A program made the translations under genes and the position numbers. Positions 34,172 to 40,895 of a stretch of 64,000 bases of DNA are shown piece after piece. The first letter of the stretch is position 1; each line of letters begins with the position of its first letter. Origin of the DNA: a virus; the IMG/VR virus record IMGVR_UViG_3300015371_000015, positions 1 to 64,000 of that record; one strand, written 5' to 3'. Below the pieces are notes generated by a model that did not search any database, was not told the origin of the DNA, and worked only from the letters and a program-made list of their open reading frames with translations.

Positions 34172-34295
34172 CCCAGAACCCACCGAAGTTCTGGCCTAGC
34201 CTTACTGCCGTATTAAATCGTCCCGAACGATCCAGAACACAAGTTCCTAAGTGCGCTTTAAGAGTGGGCGCACAGGTCTCAACTGTTCATATTTT
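34168..34295 (+). ncRNA. Structured RNA with switching hairpins
   Basis: GAGACC at 34168-34173 pairs with GGTCTC at 34275-34280, closing the molecule, and ATATTTTTC follows. GTTCTGG (34188-34194) can pair with CCAGAAC either before it (34173-34179) or after it (34232-34238), so two folds compete. GTGCGC (34251) pairs with GCGCAC (34268). No reading frame. Driven by promoter copy 3. Confidence 0.6.
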
Positions 34296-34299
34296 TCTC

Positions 34300-34328
34300 T
34301 CGCGCTGATAACAACTACTGTAATGAGA
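34300..34328 (+). promoter_or_regulatory. Class-29 phage promoter, copy 4
   Basis: TCGCG, AACAAC and TGTAATGAGA at the invariant length; directly after the T-run of the upstream RNA. Confidence 0.85.
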
Positions 34329-34350
34329 CCATCCCAGTTTAGGAGCCACC

Positions 34351-34437
34351 ATGATCCGTCGAACCGTGTTCGTCATCGTCTTCTACGAAGGCGTGCCGAC
34401 GCTCGTCATCGCCACGATCTACATCCCCCTCTACTGA
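34351..34437 (+). CDS. 28-residue membrane peptide
   Basis: ATG 34351 with TTAGGAG upstream, 22 bases after a promoter copy and before a terminator. Encodes RRTVFVIVFYEGVPTLVIA and a hydrophobic end. One membrane helix. The clean promoter-RBS-ORF-terminator arrangement supports a real microprotein. Confidence 0.55.
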   Translation: MIRRTVFVIVFYEGVPTLVIATIYIPLY

Positions 34438-34445
34438 CCCACCAC

Positions 34446-34475
34446 CTTAGCCCATTTCCCCTGGGCTTAGGTTTT
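34446..34475 (+). terminator. Terminator 2
   Basis: AGCCCA pairs with TGGGCT around TTTCCCC, then TAGGTTTTGG. Confidence 0.7.
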
Positions 34476-34482
34476 GGCGGCC

Positions 34483-34511
34483 TCGCGAGTAAAACAATCA
34501 CTGTAATGAGA
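34483..34511 (+). promoter_or_regulatory. Class-29 phage promoter, copy 5
   Basis: TCGCG, AACAA and TGTAATGAGA at the invariant length. Confidence 0.85.
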
Positions 34512-34538
34512 TACCAACCCATCCCTCAAGGAGAAATC

Positions 34539-34631
34539 ATGCACATCGTCTTCAAGATCCTGCTCGTCCTCGCCGCCCTGCTCGGACTGGCCGGACTCGT
34601 GAAGTTCATCGTGAACCGCCTCGAGAGCTGA
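34539..34631 (+). CDS. 30-residue membrane peptide
   Basis: ATG 34539 with CAAGGAGA upstream. IVFKILLVLAALLGLAGLVK is a single membrane helix, followed by a basic end. Own promoter and terminator. Function unknown; one of several such peptides in the right arm. Confidence 0.6.
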   Translation: MHIVFKILLVLAALLGLAGLVKFIVNRLES

Positions 34632-34642
34632 ACCCCTCGGCC

Positions 34643-34690
34643 CTAGCCCATTGCACCCTCCAAGCCACATCGCAATGGGTTAGGGTTTAG
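34643..34690 (+). terminator. GGTTAGGGTTT-class terminator 3
   Basis: CTAGCCCATTGC pairs with GCAATGGGTTAG (12 pairs, one G-T), then GGTTTAG and TTTTT. Confidence 0.85.
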
Positions 34691-34735
34691 CTTTTTCCCA
34701 CCATCCCACAAGCACCACCTAACAAGGAGACATAC

Positions 34736-35179
34736 ATGAACGACCAGCCCATCCCGACCCCCGCCCTGACCGAGCAGCTTCGGAAGGTCAAGAACCACCG
34801 CTACTTCAAGGCCGCGATCATCGGCGTCGCCGCAGCCGGCGGTGCGTTCCTCGCTGTCCGTGCCTCGCTCAAGCAGATCACCGATGACGTCCACCACATG
34901 GCCGGTCACGTGCACAACCTCGACCACAACGTCTACAACGAGGCCAGCCACGTCATCGACGAGATCCACGCTCAGCAGCGCCTGCGCAACACCAGCCGTC
35001 GTACGATCGACATGGCGATGCACGCCAACGCCGACTTCGACTACTACCCCGGTCTCGGGGTGCGCTACGCCTCGATCGAGCAGGCGGACAAGGCCGAGCG
35101 CAAGTGGCTGGAGCGTCAGCAGGAGATCGAGTCGGGCAACGTCACGCCCATCTCCAAGAACAAGAAGAAGGCGAGCTGA
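34736..35179 (+). CDS. Hypothetical membrane-anchored protein
   Basis: 147 aa, AAGGAGA before the ATG. One membrane helix (KAAIIGVAAAGGAFLAVRA about 24-42), then a long amphipathic helix rich in His, Asn and Asp (HHMAGHVHNLDHNVYNEASH) and a Lys-rich end. First of three genes translated nearly end to end (34736-35918). Confidence 0.6.
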   Translation: MNDQPIPTPALTEQLRKVKNHRYFKAAIIGVAAAGGAFLAVRASLKQITDDVHHMAGHVHNLDHNVYNEASHVIDEIHAQQRLRNTSRRTIDMAMHANADFDYYPGLGVRYASIEQADKAERKWLERQQEIESGNVTPISKNKKKAS

Positions 35180-35181
35180 TC

Positions 35182-35424
35182 ATGCAGAACTACGCAGTGA
35201 CGACCTATGTCACCGCCCCGAGTGCTGAGCTGGCGGCGCAGGCCATCGCTCAGGCGCAGACCACCCAGCAAGTCGTCGTGCCAGTCACCATCGGGGCTCA
35301 GTCCGTGGAGCCCACGTGGATGGAGATCGACACCACAGTCGTGGACAGGATCGTGCGCAAGGTCATCGCCGGCGTCGCCATCTACTACATCAGCAAGTCG
35401 CTGAAGAAGTGGGCGAAGTCATGA
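35182..35424 (+). CDS. Hypothetical small protein
   Basis: 80 aa from ATG 35182, GAGCTGA upstream. Ala/Gln-rich helix (SAELAAQAIAQAQTTQQ), beta strand VVVPVTIGAQS, then a C-terminal hydrophobic helix KVIAGVAIYYISKSLKK. Overlaps the next gene by 4 bases. Confidence 0.6.
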   Translation: MQNYAVTTYVTAPSAELAAQAIAQAQTTQQVVVPVTIGAQSVEPTWMEIDTTVVDRIVRKVIAGVAIYYISKSLKKWAKS

Positions 35425-35918
35425 GCGGCGAGGGTCTGAGGGCGCTTCAGGAGGCCCTGGTCAAGTGGGTTCGACTCGAGCGCAAGCCCGAGACCCCCGA
35501 GGTCGAGACCAAGGACGTCGGTGGCGTCCAGGTCACCACGGTCATGGCCTTCCCGGAGGCGAAGGAGGGTGAGCGTCACGCTGACCTTCATTTCATGCTC
35601 GCATCCAAGGACGAGTCCTTCCCCACCAAGGAAGAGCTCATCGCCACGGTGCAGGCAGCCATCGGCGAAGGTGAGTTCGTGACCATGGAGGCGCAGCGTC
35701 TCGCCGGCGGCCTCTCCTACATCGATCTAGGCGGATGGCTGGGTTCCCAGGACCTGGCCGTTCGTCTGATCGGTGCCATGGAGTTGGCTGAGATCGGACC
35801 TGCCATCACGCCTGCCACTCTCGGGATCACAGGCACACAGGCCAACGAGCTGGCCGGCATGGGGATGGTCATGATGACTCCCTATGACGGGTGGACGCCG
35901 GCCGAGGTCAAGGCGTAG
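35421..35918 (+). CDS. Hypothetical soluble protein
   Basis: 165 aa from ATG 35421 (ATGA overlap). Alternating beta and alpha stretches (VGGVQVTTVMAFPEAK, ADLHFMLASKDESFPTK, EELIATVQAAIG, SYIDLGGWLG, LAVRLIGAMELAEIG). The predicted layout is that of a small alpha/beta fold; no family recognised. Confidence 0.6.
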   Translation: MSGEGLRALQEALVKWVRLERKPETPEVETKDVGGVQVTTVMAFPEAKEGERHADLHFMLASKDESFPTKEELIATVQAAIGEGEFVTMEAQRLAGGLSYIDLGGWLGSQDLAVRLIGAMELAEIGPAITPATLGITGTQANELAGMGMVMMTPYDGWTPAEVKA

Positions 35919-35925
35919 GTACGAA

Positions 35926-36339
35926 ATGGGCGAGCGCATCGATCGATTCAAGTCCACGATCAAGGTTGCTGAGGTCAAGGCTCATATCCAACGCAACCAG
36001 AAGGCATACATCACCGGTGGTGTGTGTCTGGCCATCGGCGTTCTCGGGACGCTGGCGGCAGCCAAGAACAACAGCACTACGGTGATCAGCAGCATCGAAG
36101 GCAACCGGAACAACTTCGTCGGAACGGCGGAGCACGTCACGGTCGTTGTTGCCGAGCTTGAGCGACGAGGTCACCCGGGCAACGTCGTGCGTTGTCTCGA
36201 GACGGGCGAAGTGTTCGCCAGTCAGAGGCGCGCCGCAGAGATGCTCGGCGTCAACCCAGGAGAGATCTCGAAGCAGCTGCGCGGTCTGACCGATAAGGCC
36301 GGCGGCTACACCTTCGAGAATCTCGGCGAGGCTGCCTAG
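35926..36339 (+). CDS. Membrane protein with NUMOD1-like DNA-binding end
   Basis: 137 aa from ATG 35926. Residues about 26-46 are hydrophobic (AYITGGVCLAIGVLGTLAAA). Residues about 85-135 read VVRCLETGEVFASQRRAAEM, LGVNPGEISKQLRG, AGGYTFEN, which matches the NUMOD1/IENR1 helix-turn-helix repeat normally attached to homing endonucleases. No nuclease domain is present. A membrane-tethered DNA-binding protein is the inference. Confidence 0.65.
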   Translation: MGERIDRFKSTIKVAEVKAHIQRNQKAYITGGVCLAIGVLGTLAAAKNNSTTVISSIEGNRNNFVGTAEHVTVVVAELERRGHPGNVVRCLETGEVFASQRRAAEMLGVNPGEISKQLRGLTDKAGGYTFENLGEAA

Positions 36340-36368
36340 TCGCGAAAAGAACAAGCACTAAGATGAGA
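36340..36368 (+). promoter_or_regulatory. Class-29 phage promoter, copy 6
   Basis: TCGCG, GAACAA and TAAGATGAGA. Its end is part of the inverted repeat that closes the four-hairpin RNA. Confidence 0.85.
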
Positions 36369-36499
36369 CCCCTCTTACTTGGACGATCATTGCGATAGTC
36401 CTATGCCATCAAGACGATCATTGCGATAGTCGAGCGATCATTGCGATAGCAGGCATGCCCAACGGTCATTGCGACAGTTCGGTAAGTGAGAGGGGTCTC
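36365..36499 (+). ncRNA. Four-hairpin RNA with identical ATTGC loops
   Basis: Closing stem 36365-36380 with 36484-36499 (16 pairs, one G-T). Inside are four hairpins at 36381-36401, 36413-36431, 36434-36450 and 36461-36479. Each has an outer stem of different sequence (GGAC/GTCC, GAC/GTC, GC/GC, AAC/GTT), a G-A mismatch, a 3-bp stem and loop ATTGC. The inner stem is ATC/GAT in three and GTC/GAC in the fourth, a compensated change. ATGCC (36403) and GGCAT (36452) can enclose hairpins 2 and 3. ATTATTTTTT follows at 36525. Confidence 0.8.
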
Positions 36500-36551
36500 A
36501 TCTCTTGGACTTACATCAAGTGAATTATTTTTTCTATCAGCAAGGAGCATC

Positions 36552-36968
36552 ATGAGCAACGATATCGAGGACTTCTTGGCCACCCGTGACCAGTTGTCGA
36601 AGGAGTACGAAGGCATCGGTCTGAGGATCGATGAACTGCAGGCCGAGCTCAACGACCTCAAGGCCCGCAAGCGCCTTCTGGACAAGGCATTCGGCGTGCC
36701 CGTCAAGAAGACGGCGAGGAAGAAGCCGGCTGCCAAGAAGGCCGCACCCAGGGGCGGAAGCACGCCCAAGGACGACCCCAACGTCGAGCGTCTGGTCGAG
36801 CTGCTGAAGGGGTCTCCCACCATGGGGAGGGACGAGATCGCAACCCACTTCCCCAAGCTGGACAGCAAGGGCCTGGGTCTGCTGCTGAGCAAGTGCAAGA
36901 AGCGCGGTCTCATCGACAACGCCGGCGGTAAGCGGCACCCGGCATGGTTCGCTGTGGAGCAGGCATGA
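36552..36968 (+). CDS. Winged-helix-like DNA-binding protein with coiled coil
   Basis: 138 aa from ATG 36552, CAAGGAG upstream. Coiled coil (about 4-50: IEDFLATRDQLSKEYEGIGL), a Lys/Ala/Pro basic linker (KKTARKKPAAKKAAPR) like histone-type tails, then a helix-turn-helix domain (about 78-138: VERLVELLKGSPTMGRDEIA, LGLLLSKCKKRGLIDNAG, RHPAWFAVEQA). Probably a nucleoid-like or regulatory DNA-binding protein. It lies directly downstream of the four-hairpin RNA. Confidence 0.65.
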   Translation: MSNDIEDFLATRDQLSKEYEGIGLRIDELQAELNDLKARKRLLDKAFGVPVKKTARKKPAAKKAAPRGGSTPKDDPNVERLVELLKGSPTMGRDEIATHFPKLDSKGLGLLLSKCKKRGLIDNAGGKRHPAWFAVEQA

Positions 36969-37117
36969 TCATTCCTGCTGAACATCGTGACCACTGGATG
37001 GAGCCGAAGAACATCTCTCGCAAGCGTGACAAGAGCGAGAAGTTCTGCGAGTCCTGTGGCGTGGCGATTCCCTTCCATGACCGGAAGTGCTCCTTCCTCA
37101 AGGGCCAGACTCGGTGA
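36965..37117 (+). CDS. 50-residue zinc-ribbon-like protein
   Basis: ATG 36965 overlaps the preceding stop by 4 bases. Contains FCESCGVAIPFHDRKC, a Cys-x2-Cys ... His-x3-Cys arrangement fit for one zinc ion, among Arg/Lys residues. Function unknown; translation coupled to both neighbours. Confidence 0.6.
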   Translation: MIIPAEHRDHWMEPKNISRKRDKSEKFCESCGVAIPFHDRKCSFLKGQTR

Positions 37118-37425
37118 CGGTCGGCATCCCGTGGGGAGAAGACCTCGAGCGTGATTGCTTGGAGATGCGCAAGTTGGAGTCGTGGGGCCTCTTCGCCAGG
37201 GGTCACCACGACGCCACTTGCACTCTCCACCATATGAAAGGATCGACCATGACACCGGAAGAAGCACCGATCGGAACAGTCTGTCACATCGGCCCTCCCA
37301 GGAACGGGAAGCTCGCTCGCAAGGAGCCCGATGGCAAGTGGATCTACCTCAGAGCCGATGGTGGCGAAGTCGATTACGACGATGCTCACAAGTCCATGAC
37401 CGTCGCCTTCATGCCTCAGGGCTGA
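37114..37425 (+). CDS. Hypothetical protein, start ambiguous
   Basis: 103 aa from GTG 37114 (GTGA overlap with the previous stop). An in-frame ATG at 37249 with AAAGGA upstream would give 58 aa (TPEEAPIGTVCHIGPPRNGK...). The upstream part has Cys and His residues (HHDATCTLHH) that could extend a metal site. Both products are possible. No family recognised. Confidence 0.5.
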   Translation: MTVGIPWGEDLERDCLEMRKLESWGLFARGHHDATCTLHHMKGSTMTPEEAPIGTVCHIGPPRNGKLARKEPDGKWIYLRADGGEVDYDDAHKSMTVAFMPQG

Positions 37426-37430
37426 AAAAC

Positions 37431-37459
37431 TCGCGGTCAAAACAACGACTGTAATGAGA
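37431..37459 (+). promoter_or_regulatory. Class-29 phage promoter, copy 7
   Basis: TCGCG, AACAAC and TGTAATGAGA at the invariant length. Confidence 0.85.
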
Positions 37460-37509
37460 GAGAAGAAGCCAGTAGTCTGGCCTACGCCTATAAGCGTAGC
37501 TTCTCTTTT
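37457..37509 (+). ncRNA. Short three-way-junction leader RNA
   Basis: AGAGAAG near the promoter end pairs with CTTCTCT at about 37499-37505 and encloses two hairpins, CCAG-TAGT-CTGG and CTACGC-CTATAA-GCGTAG. A TTTTT run follows. Same layout as the RNA at 57077. It may be a free small RNA or an attenuator of the downstream gene. Confidence 0.6.
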
Positions 37510-37552
37510 TGTCTCGCTATATTTCAACAATCGCTCACGAAAGGGCAACCGA

Positions 37553-38380
37553 ATGAAGTTCGACATCGCCAAGGGGATGAAGGCTGCGAAGTCCCTCATC
37601 ACCGCCAACTCGCCTGTCTTGCTGACCGGTGCATCCATCGCCGGCATCGTTGCGACGGGCGTCCTCGCTGCCAAGGGCGGCTACAAGGCGCGAGGTATCG
37701 TCGACGAGGAGCGCATGCGTCGTGTGGCTTCCCCGGAGCCTCCGTTCGACACCTTCGCCGAGTACTACAAGACGTACGTGGAGAAGGCGCCGGACCTGAC
37801 CTTGCAGGAGAAGGTCAAGCTGACTTGGCTCTGCTACGCCGCACCTGCGGTGACTGGTGTGACCGCGATTAGTTCGACCGCTGGTGTGCACCTGATCCAC
37901 ACCAAGCGGCATGCTGCCCTGGCTGGTCTGTACGCCATGACCAGCGCCAAGCTCGATGACGTGAGCGAGAAGGCCGAGGAGCTGCTCGGTCCGAAGAAGG
38001 CACAGGAGCTGAAGAACGAGATTTCCCAGAAGGCGGTCGACCGTGACGGTCCGATCGTCAACACAGAGGTCATGATCACTGGCGACGGCACGGCTCTGAC
38101 CCATGACCAGGGAACCGGTCGATGGTTCATGAGTTCGGTCAACAAGATCGAAGCGGCCGTCAACGAGGTCAATGCTGAGCTGGCCAACAACTCCGGCGCA
38201 GTCTGCCTCAACGACCTGTACGACAAGCTGGGCATGGAGCCCGTCGAGCTCGGCAACAAGGTCGGTTGGTCCGGCACGCTGATCACGGCCAAGTTCGGTG
38301 AGGTGAGGGCCTCGGACGGACAGGTGGCCAACAGCGTATGGTTTCAGCCCGCACCCTCGTTCGGTTACAACAAGCGTTGA
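37553..38380 (+). CDS. Two-helix membrane protein of a right-arm paralogue family
   Basis: 275 aa from ATG 37553, AAAGGG upstream. Two hydrophobic segments (VLLTGASIAGIVATGVLAA about 22-40; WLCYAAPAVTGVTAISSTAG about 96-115), then TKRHAALAGLYAMTSAKLDD. The C-terminal domain VNEVNAELANNSGAVCLNDL ... LGNKVGWSG parallels VQQHMNNVLNTRGYVFLNDV in the 42664 protein and the 39496 protein. These four-way similarities suggest a phage membrane-associated family. Function unknown. Confidence 0.65.
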   Translation: MKFDIAKGMKAAKSLITANSPVLLTGASIAGIVATGVLAAKGGYKARGIVDEERMRRVASPEPPFDTFAEYYKTYVEKAPDLTLQEKVKLTWLCYAAPAVTGVTAISSTAGVHLIHTKRHAALAGLYAMTSAKLDDVSEKAEELLGPKKAQELKNEISQKAVDRDGPIVNTEVMITGDGTALTHDQGTGRWFMSSVNKIEAAVNEVNAELANNSGAVCLNDLYDKLGMEPVELGNKVGWSGTLITAKFGEVRASDGQVANSVWFQPAPSFGYNKR

Positions 38381-38624
38381 CGAAGCGGACGAGGCCTGGC
38401 ATCAGCTGATCGAAGAAGGGCATGCGCTCGAGGAGAACCGTCGGTGGCGGCGAAAGCTCCTCGGGCGTCACGCTCGAAACATCGAAGAGCTCATGAGTGA
38501 ACAGCAAAGAGGTGAGCTCGACGCTGTGATCGGAGAAGTGTCTTTGTGGGATCCCTACAAGGCAATCGACGATCTGCACGAAGACATGTTTCCACGCGCG
38601 GAGGGGTGCTGGCCGTTTGCATAG
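38379..38624 (+). CDS. Helical protein with no clear start codon
   Basis: Open frame entered at the stop of the previous gene: DEADEAWHQLIEEGHALEEN, RRWRRKLLGRHARNIEELMS, GELDAVIGEVSLWDPYKAID. It looks coding from 38379 on, but there is no ATG, GTG or TTG between the upstream stop at 38304 and ATG 38493. Either translation starts at 38493 (43 aa), or a +1 shift at CGT-TGA-C fuses it to the 37553 protein, or a rare start is used. Confidence 0.4.
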   Translation, partial: DEADEAWHQLIEEGHALEENRRWRRKLLGRHARNIEELMSEQQRGELDAVIGEVSLWDPYKAIDDLHEDMFPRAEGCWPFA

Positions 38625-38669
38625 GCTGGCGCCCCTCTGGGGCGTGCCCGCATCAAAGGAGTAAGGCGT

Positions 38670-38789
38670 ATGGACGAAGAAGCACGTGAACTGCTGTGGA
38701 AGAGCATGGGACTCGCTATTCTCGGAGGCGCATTCGTCTTCATGTGGTGGCGAGGCCTCTACGAGCTTCGGGAGAAGGAAGCGAGCTAG
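38670..38789 (+). CDS. 39-residue membrane peptide
   Basis: ATG 38670 with AAAGGAG upstream. One membrane helix (GLAILGGAFVFMWWRGLYEL) and charged ends. A GCCCC-TCT-GGGGC hairpin lies at about 38632-38642 between it and the previous frame. The next gene starts 4 bases after its stop with the same GCGTATGGACGAA sequence, a small local duplication. Confidence 0.55.
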   Translation: MDEEARELLWKSMGLAILGGAFVFMWWRGLYELREKEAS

Positions 38790-38793
38790 GCGT

Positions 38794-39399
38794 ATGGACG
38801 AAGGACACATCAATACGAAGTTCGCTGTGTTCTGTTTGTCAGGTATTGCGGCCAATACGGCCTATTACCTACACATCCTCAACAAGCAAAAGCGCACAAT
38901 TGCTGATCTCGCCAAGTACGGAGGCGAAGTAATCCGTGTTGCCGAGGAAGGACGCTTCATTCTTGACAAGGTAATGGAGTGCGCCATCATGTCCGTCGAA
39001 GATGCGGCCCGAATCAACGACGACATCACCCTCTACAAGCACGATTGGGAGATGATGCAGGTCCCGGGTATCGCGGAGAAAACAAGCCTTTTAATGAGAT
39101 CATCCCCTCACATCCAAGGAGAAAACATGACCGACCAGACCCCCGAGACCACTCCCGAGGTCCCGGTCCAGCCGTCCGAGCCCGCACCCAAGCCCTCGCG
39201 ACTGCGCCAGTTCACCGCCAACCACCCGAAGATCGTCAACGCCGCCAAGCTCACCGCCGCGGCCGTCGGCATCGTCGCCGTGACCCGCGCCGTGACCAAC
39301 GCGCAGCACAACAGGGAGCAGGTGCAGGCCGGCCTGGACCAGACCAAGGAGGGTCTCGAGACCCTGTCGGACTCCGTCACCTCCACGACGGAGGACTGA
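38794..39399 (+). CDS. Membrane protein whose frame runs into the next promoter and gene
   Basis: 201 aa. N-terminal part has a weak membrane helix (FAVFCLSGIAANTAYYLHIL) and a helical region ending QVPGIAEKTS. From residue about 93 the frame passes through a class-29 promoter and continues in frame into the product that starts at ATG 39127. So a long and a short product share the same C-terminus. See the nested entry. Confidence 0.55.
   Translation: MDEGHINTKFAVFCLSGIAANTAYYLHILNKQKRTIADLAKYGGEVIRVAEEGRFILDKVMECAIMSVEDAARINDDITLYKHDWEMMQVPGIAEKTSLLMRSSPHIQGENMTDQTPETTPEVPVQPSEPAPKPSRLRQFTANHPKIVNAAKLTAAAVGIVAVTRAVTNAQHNREQVQAGLDQTKEGLETLSDSVTSTTED
39071..39099 (+). promoter_or_regulatory. 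Class-29 phage promoter, copy 8, inside a reading frame
   Basis: TCGCG, AACAA and TTTAATGAGA at the invariant length, lying within the open frame that starts at 38794. Confidence 0.8.
39127..39399 (+). CDS. Small membrane protein, nested short form
   Basis: 90 aa from ATG 39127 with CAAGGAGA upstream and promoter copy 8 behind it. Acidic Pro-rich start (TPETTPEVPVQPSEPAPKP), a hydrophobic helix (KLTAAAVGIVAVTRAVTN) and an acidic helical tail. Most likely the main product of this promoter. Confidence 0.6.
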   Translation: MTDQTPETTPEVPVQPSEPAPKPSRLRQFTANHPKIVNAAKLTAAAVGIVAVTRAVTNAQHNREQVQAGLDQTKEGLETLSDSVTSTTED

Positions 39400-39409
39400 T
39401 CCAAGAGCC

Positions 39410-39445
39410 CTAGCCCATCGCCACCACCACGATGAGTTAGGGTTT
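39410..39445 (+). terminator. GGTTAGGGTTT-class terminator 4
   Basis: CTAGCCCATCG against CGATGAGTTAG with one mismatch, then GGTTTTCTC. Confidence 0.75.
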
Positions 39446-39495
39446 TCTCTTCGCCGCTTATCGCCACCTATCAGTTCAAAATGGGAGACAAATCT

Positions 39496-40044
39496 ATGAA
39501 GACTCGGCTCAACTACGCCATCCTCAACAACGGAGAGGTCAAGGAGGTCATCGATTCCTCAGTGGTTTTGGATGATGACTCTCACCACACCAAGATCGCA
39601 TGGATCAACAGCCTGGTGGAGTCCAATCCAGGGTGCATCTTCTTCCTCGTGACCGACACCACCGACATCTTCGAGGCTGAAGACGAGCCTGAGATCGAGA
39701 GCGTCTCGATGATGTTCGATGCGAACAGTCCCAACTGGGGTCCAGACCCGAAGTACGCCCTTTCCTTCCTCAAGGCTACGCAGAACCACATGAACAATGT
39801 GCTGCAGATCCGTGGATGGCTCGTGCTCAACGACGTGCTGGACGCTGTGGGACTAGAGCGCACGGCACAGGGCATGACGGTGGGCTGGCGTAGGGACGCA
39901 GACGAGGATGGAACCGGAGACGGCTTCATCGACTTCGGACTCGACAGCGAGGACGAGTACACGCTCGCCTTTATTCGTGGAGAAGAGAGCACCGTGCTGT
40001 TGGACTTCAACGTCGACGGCGACATATCAAGCAAGGTCTCTTAG
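39496..40044 (+). CDS. Soluble paralogue of the right-arm C-terminal domain
   Basis: 182 aa from ATG 39496; TTCAAAATGGGAG is 8 bases upstream, better than ATG 39481 inside that element. Residues about 75-180 (SPNWGPDPKYALSFLKATQN, HMNNVLQIRGWLVLNDVLDA, GDGFIDFGLDSEDEYTLAF, LDFNVDGDISS) match the C-terminal domain of the 42664 protein almost segment by segment. No membrane helix. Function unknown. Confidence 0.65.
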   Translation: MKTRLNYAILNNGEVKEVIDSSVVLDDDSHHTKIAWINSLVESNPGCIFFLVTDTTDIFEAEDEPEIESVSMMFDANSPNWGPDPKYALSFLKATQNHMNNVLQIRGWLVLNDVLDAVGLERTAQGMTVGWRRDADEDGTGDGFIDFGLDSEDEYTLAFIRGEESTVLLDFNVDGDISSKVS

Positions 40045-40074
40045 GCCTTCTACAAGCAAAAAGGAGTAACTATC

Positions 40075-40521
40075 GTGAGTGTTCGTTCTGAAGCTCGCAG
40101 GGACGCTGAGGAGTACGCTCGGGCCCAGATGTATTACGGAGATGGCGCGGGCACCAGGCGAAAGCTGATCGATGCCACCGTCACTTCCAAGATGATGAAG
40201 GACCCCATCTACGCCACGTACTTCCGTCAGGAGTACGCCAAGCAAGACATGGGGGAGCACGCCATGCGCGCACGCAAGGAGCGGGAGCGTCGTGATCACA
40301 ACAGCGCGATCATGCGCAACGCCAAGGGTCTGGCCACCGGCAACATCAACCAGGTCAGCCCTGTCGTGCTCTTCGTCGTGGTGGGCGCAGCCATCGCACA
40401 CAAGACCGGTCTGGACAAGAAGGCTCTCGACGAGCTGAAGGTCCAAAAGCACCGGTTTGACCTGTGGCGAGACAACCGGAGGCGTAAAAGGCGCCACCTC
40501 AAGCCAGTGAAAGAGGCTTAA
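40075..40521 (+). CDS. Hypothetical basic protein with hydrophobic helix
   Basis: 148 aa from GTG 40075, AAAAGGAG upstream. Charged helical first half (ARRDAEEYARAQMYYGDGAG), a hydrophobic helix SPVVLFVVVGAAIAHKTG (about 99-116) and a very basic end (RDNRRRKRRHLKP). Shares one base with the next gene. Confidence 0.6.
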   Translation: MSVRSEARRDAEEYARAQMYYGDGAGTRRKLIDATVTSKMMKDPIYATYFRQEYAKQDMGEHAMRARKERERRDHNSAIMRNAKGLATGNINQVSPVVLFVVVGAAIAHKTGLDKKALDELKVQKHRFDLWRDNRRRKRRHLKPVKEA

Positions 40522-40895
40522 TGAACCAAGATGAGTTCGAAGAGGTCTTCGAGCACATGATCGGGGCGTCGCGAGACGTTCTGGTCGAGAAGGCTCGGGA
40601 GTATGCCAACGACGGCGACCGCATGCACAACTTCAAGCGTGCGGCAGGTCTGAGTGGGCGTACTCCCGAGCAGATGTGCTGGGGCTTCAACATCAAGCAC
40701 CTGGTCAGCATCACTGACATGGTTGAGAGCGGGGAGTCCTACCCCGAAGAGAAGTGGGACGAGAAACTAGGAGATGCTCTCAACTACCTTATCCTCCTGA
40801 AGGCCTTGATCACCGAGGCTAACGCACCAGACCGTATCGCCCTCCACGATGGAACGGGCACCGTCATTGCTACGCACGAAGCGCAAGGAGAATAG
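40521..40895 (+). CDS. All-alpha phage protein, nucleotide-metabolism-like
   Basis: 124 aa. LVEKAREYANDGDRMHNFKR, GRTPEQMCWGFNIKHLVSIT, EEKWDEKLGDALNYLILLKA has the look of phage all-alpha proteins related to MazG/nucleotide-modification families (conserved Asp/Glu and DALNY). The catalytic EExxE set of true MazG is not evident. Context gives no further help. Confidence 0.5.
   Translation: MNQDEFEEVFEHMIGASRDVLVEKAREYANDGDRMHNFKRAAGLSGRTPEQMCWGFNIKHLVSITDMVESGESYPEEKWDEKLGDALNYLILLKALITEANAPDRIALHDGTGTVIATHEAQGE

Noticed and set aside
36381-36479. CRISPR-like direct repeats
   Set aside because: Four ATCATTGCGAT units look like direct repeats, but spacing varies (21-28 bases), units sit in hairpins with different flanking stems, and there are no spacers or cas genes. 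A structured RNA explains them better.
36361-36540. Integration (attP) core at the repeats
   Set aside because: No integrase or recombinase gene was seen in the window, and the repeats are explained as RNA hairpins.
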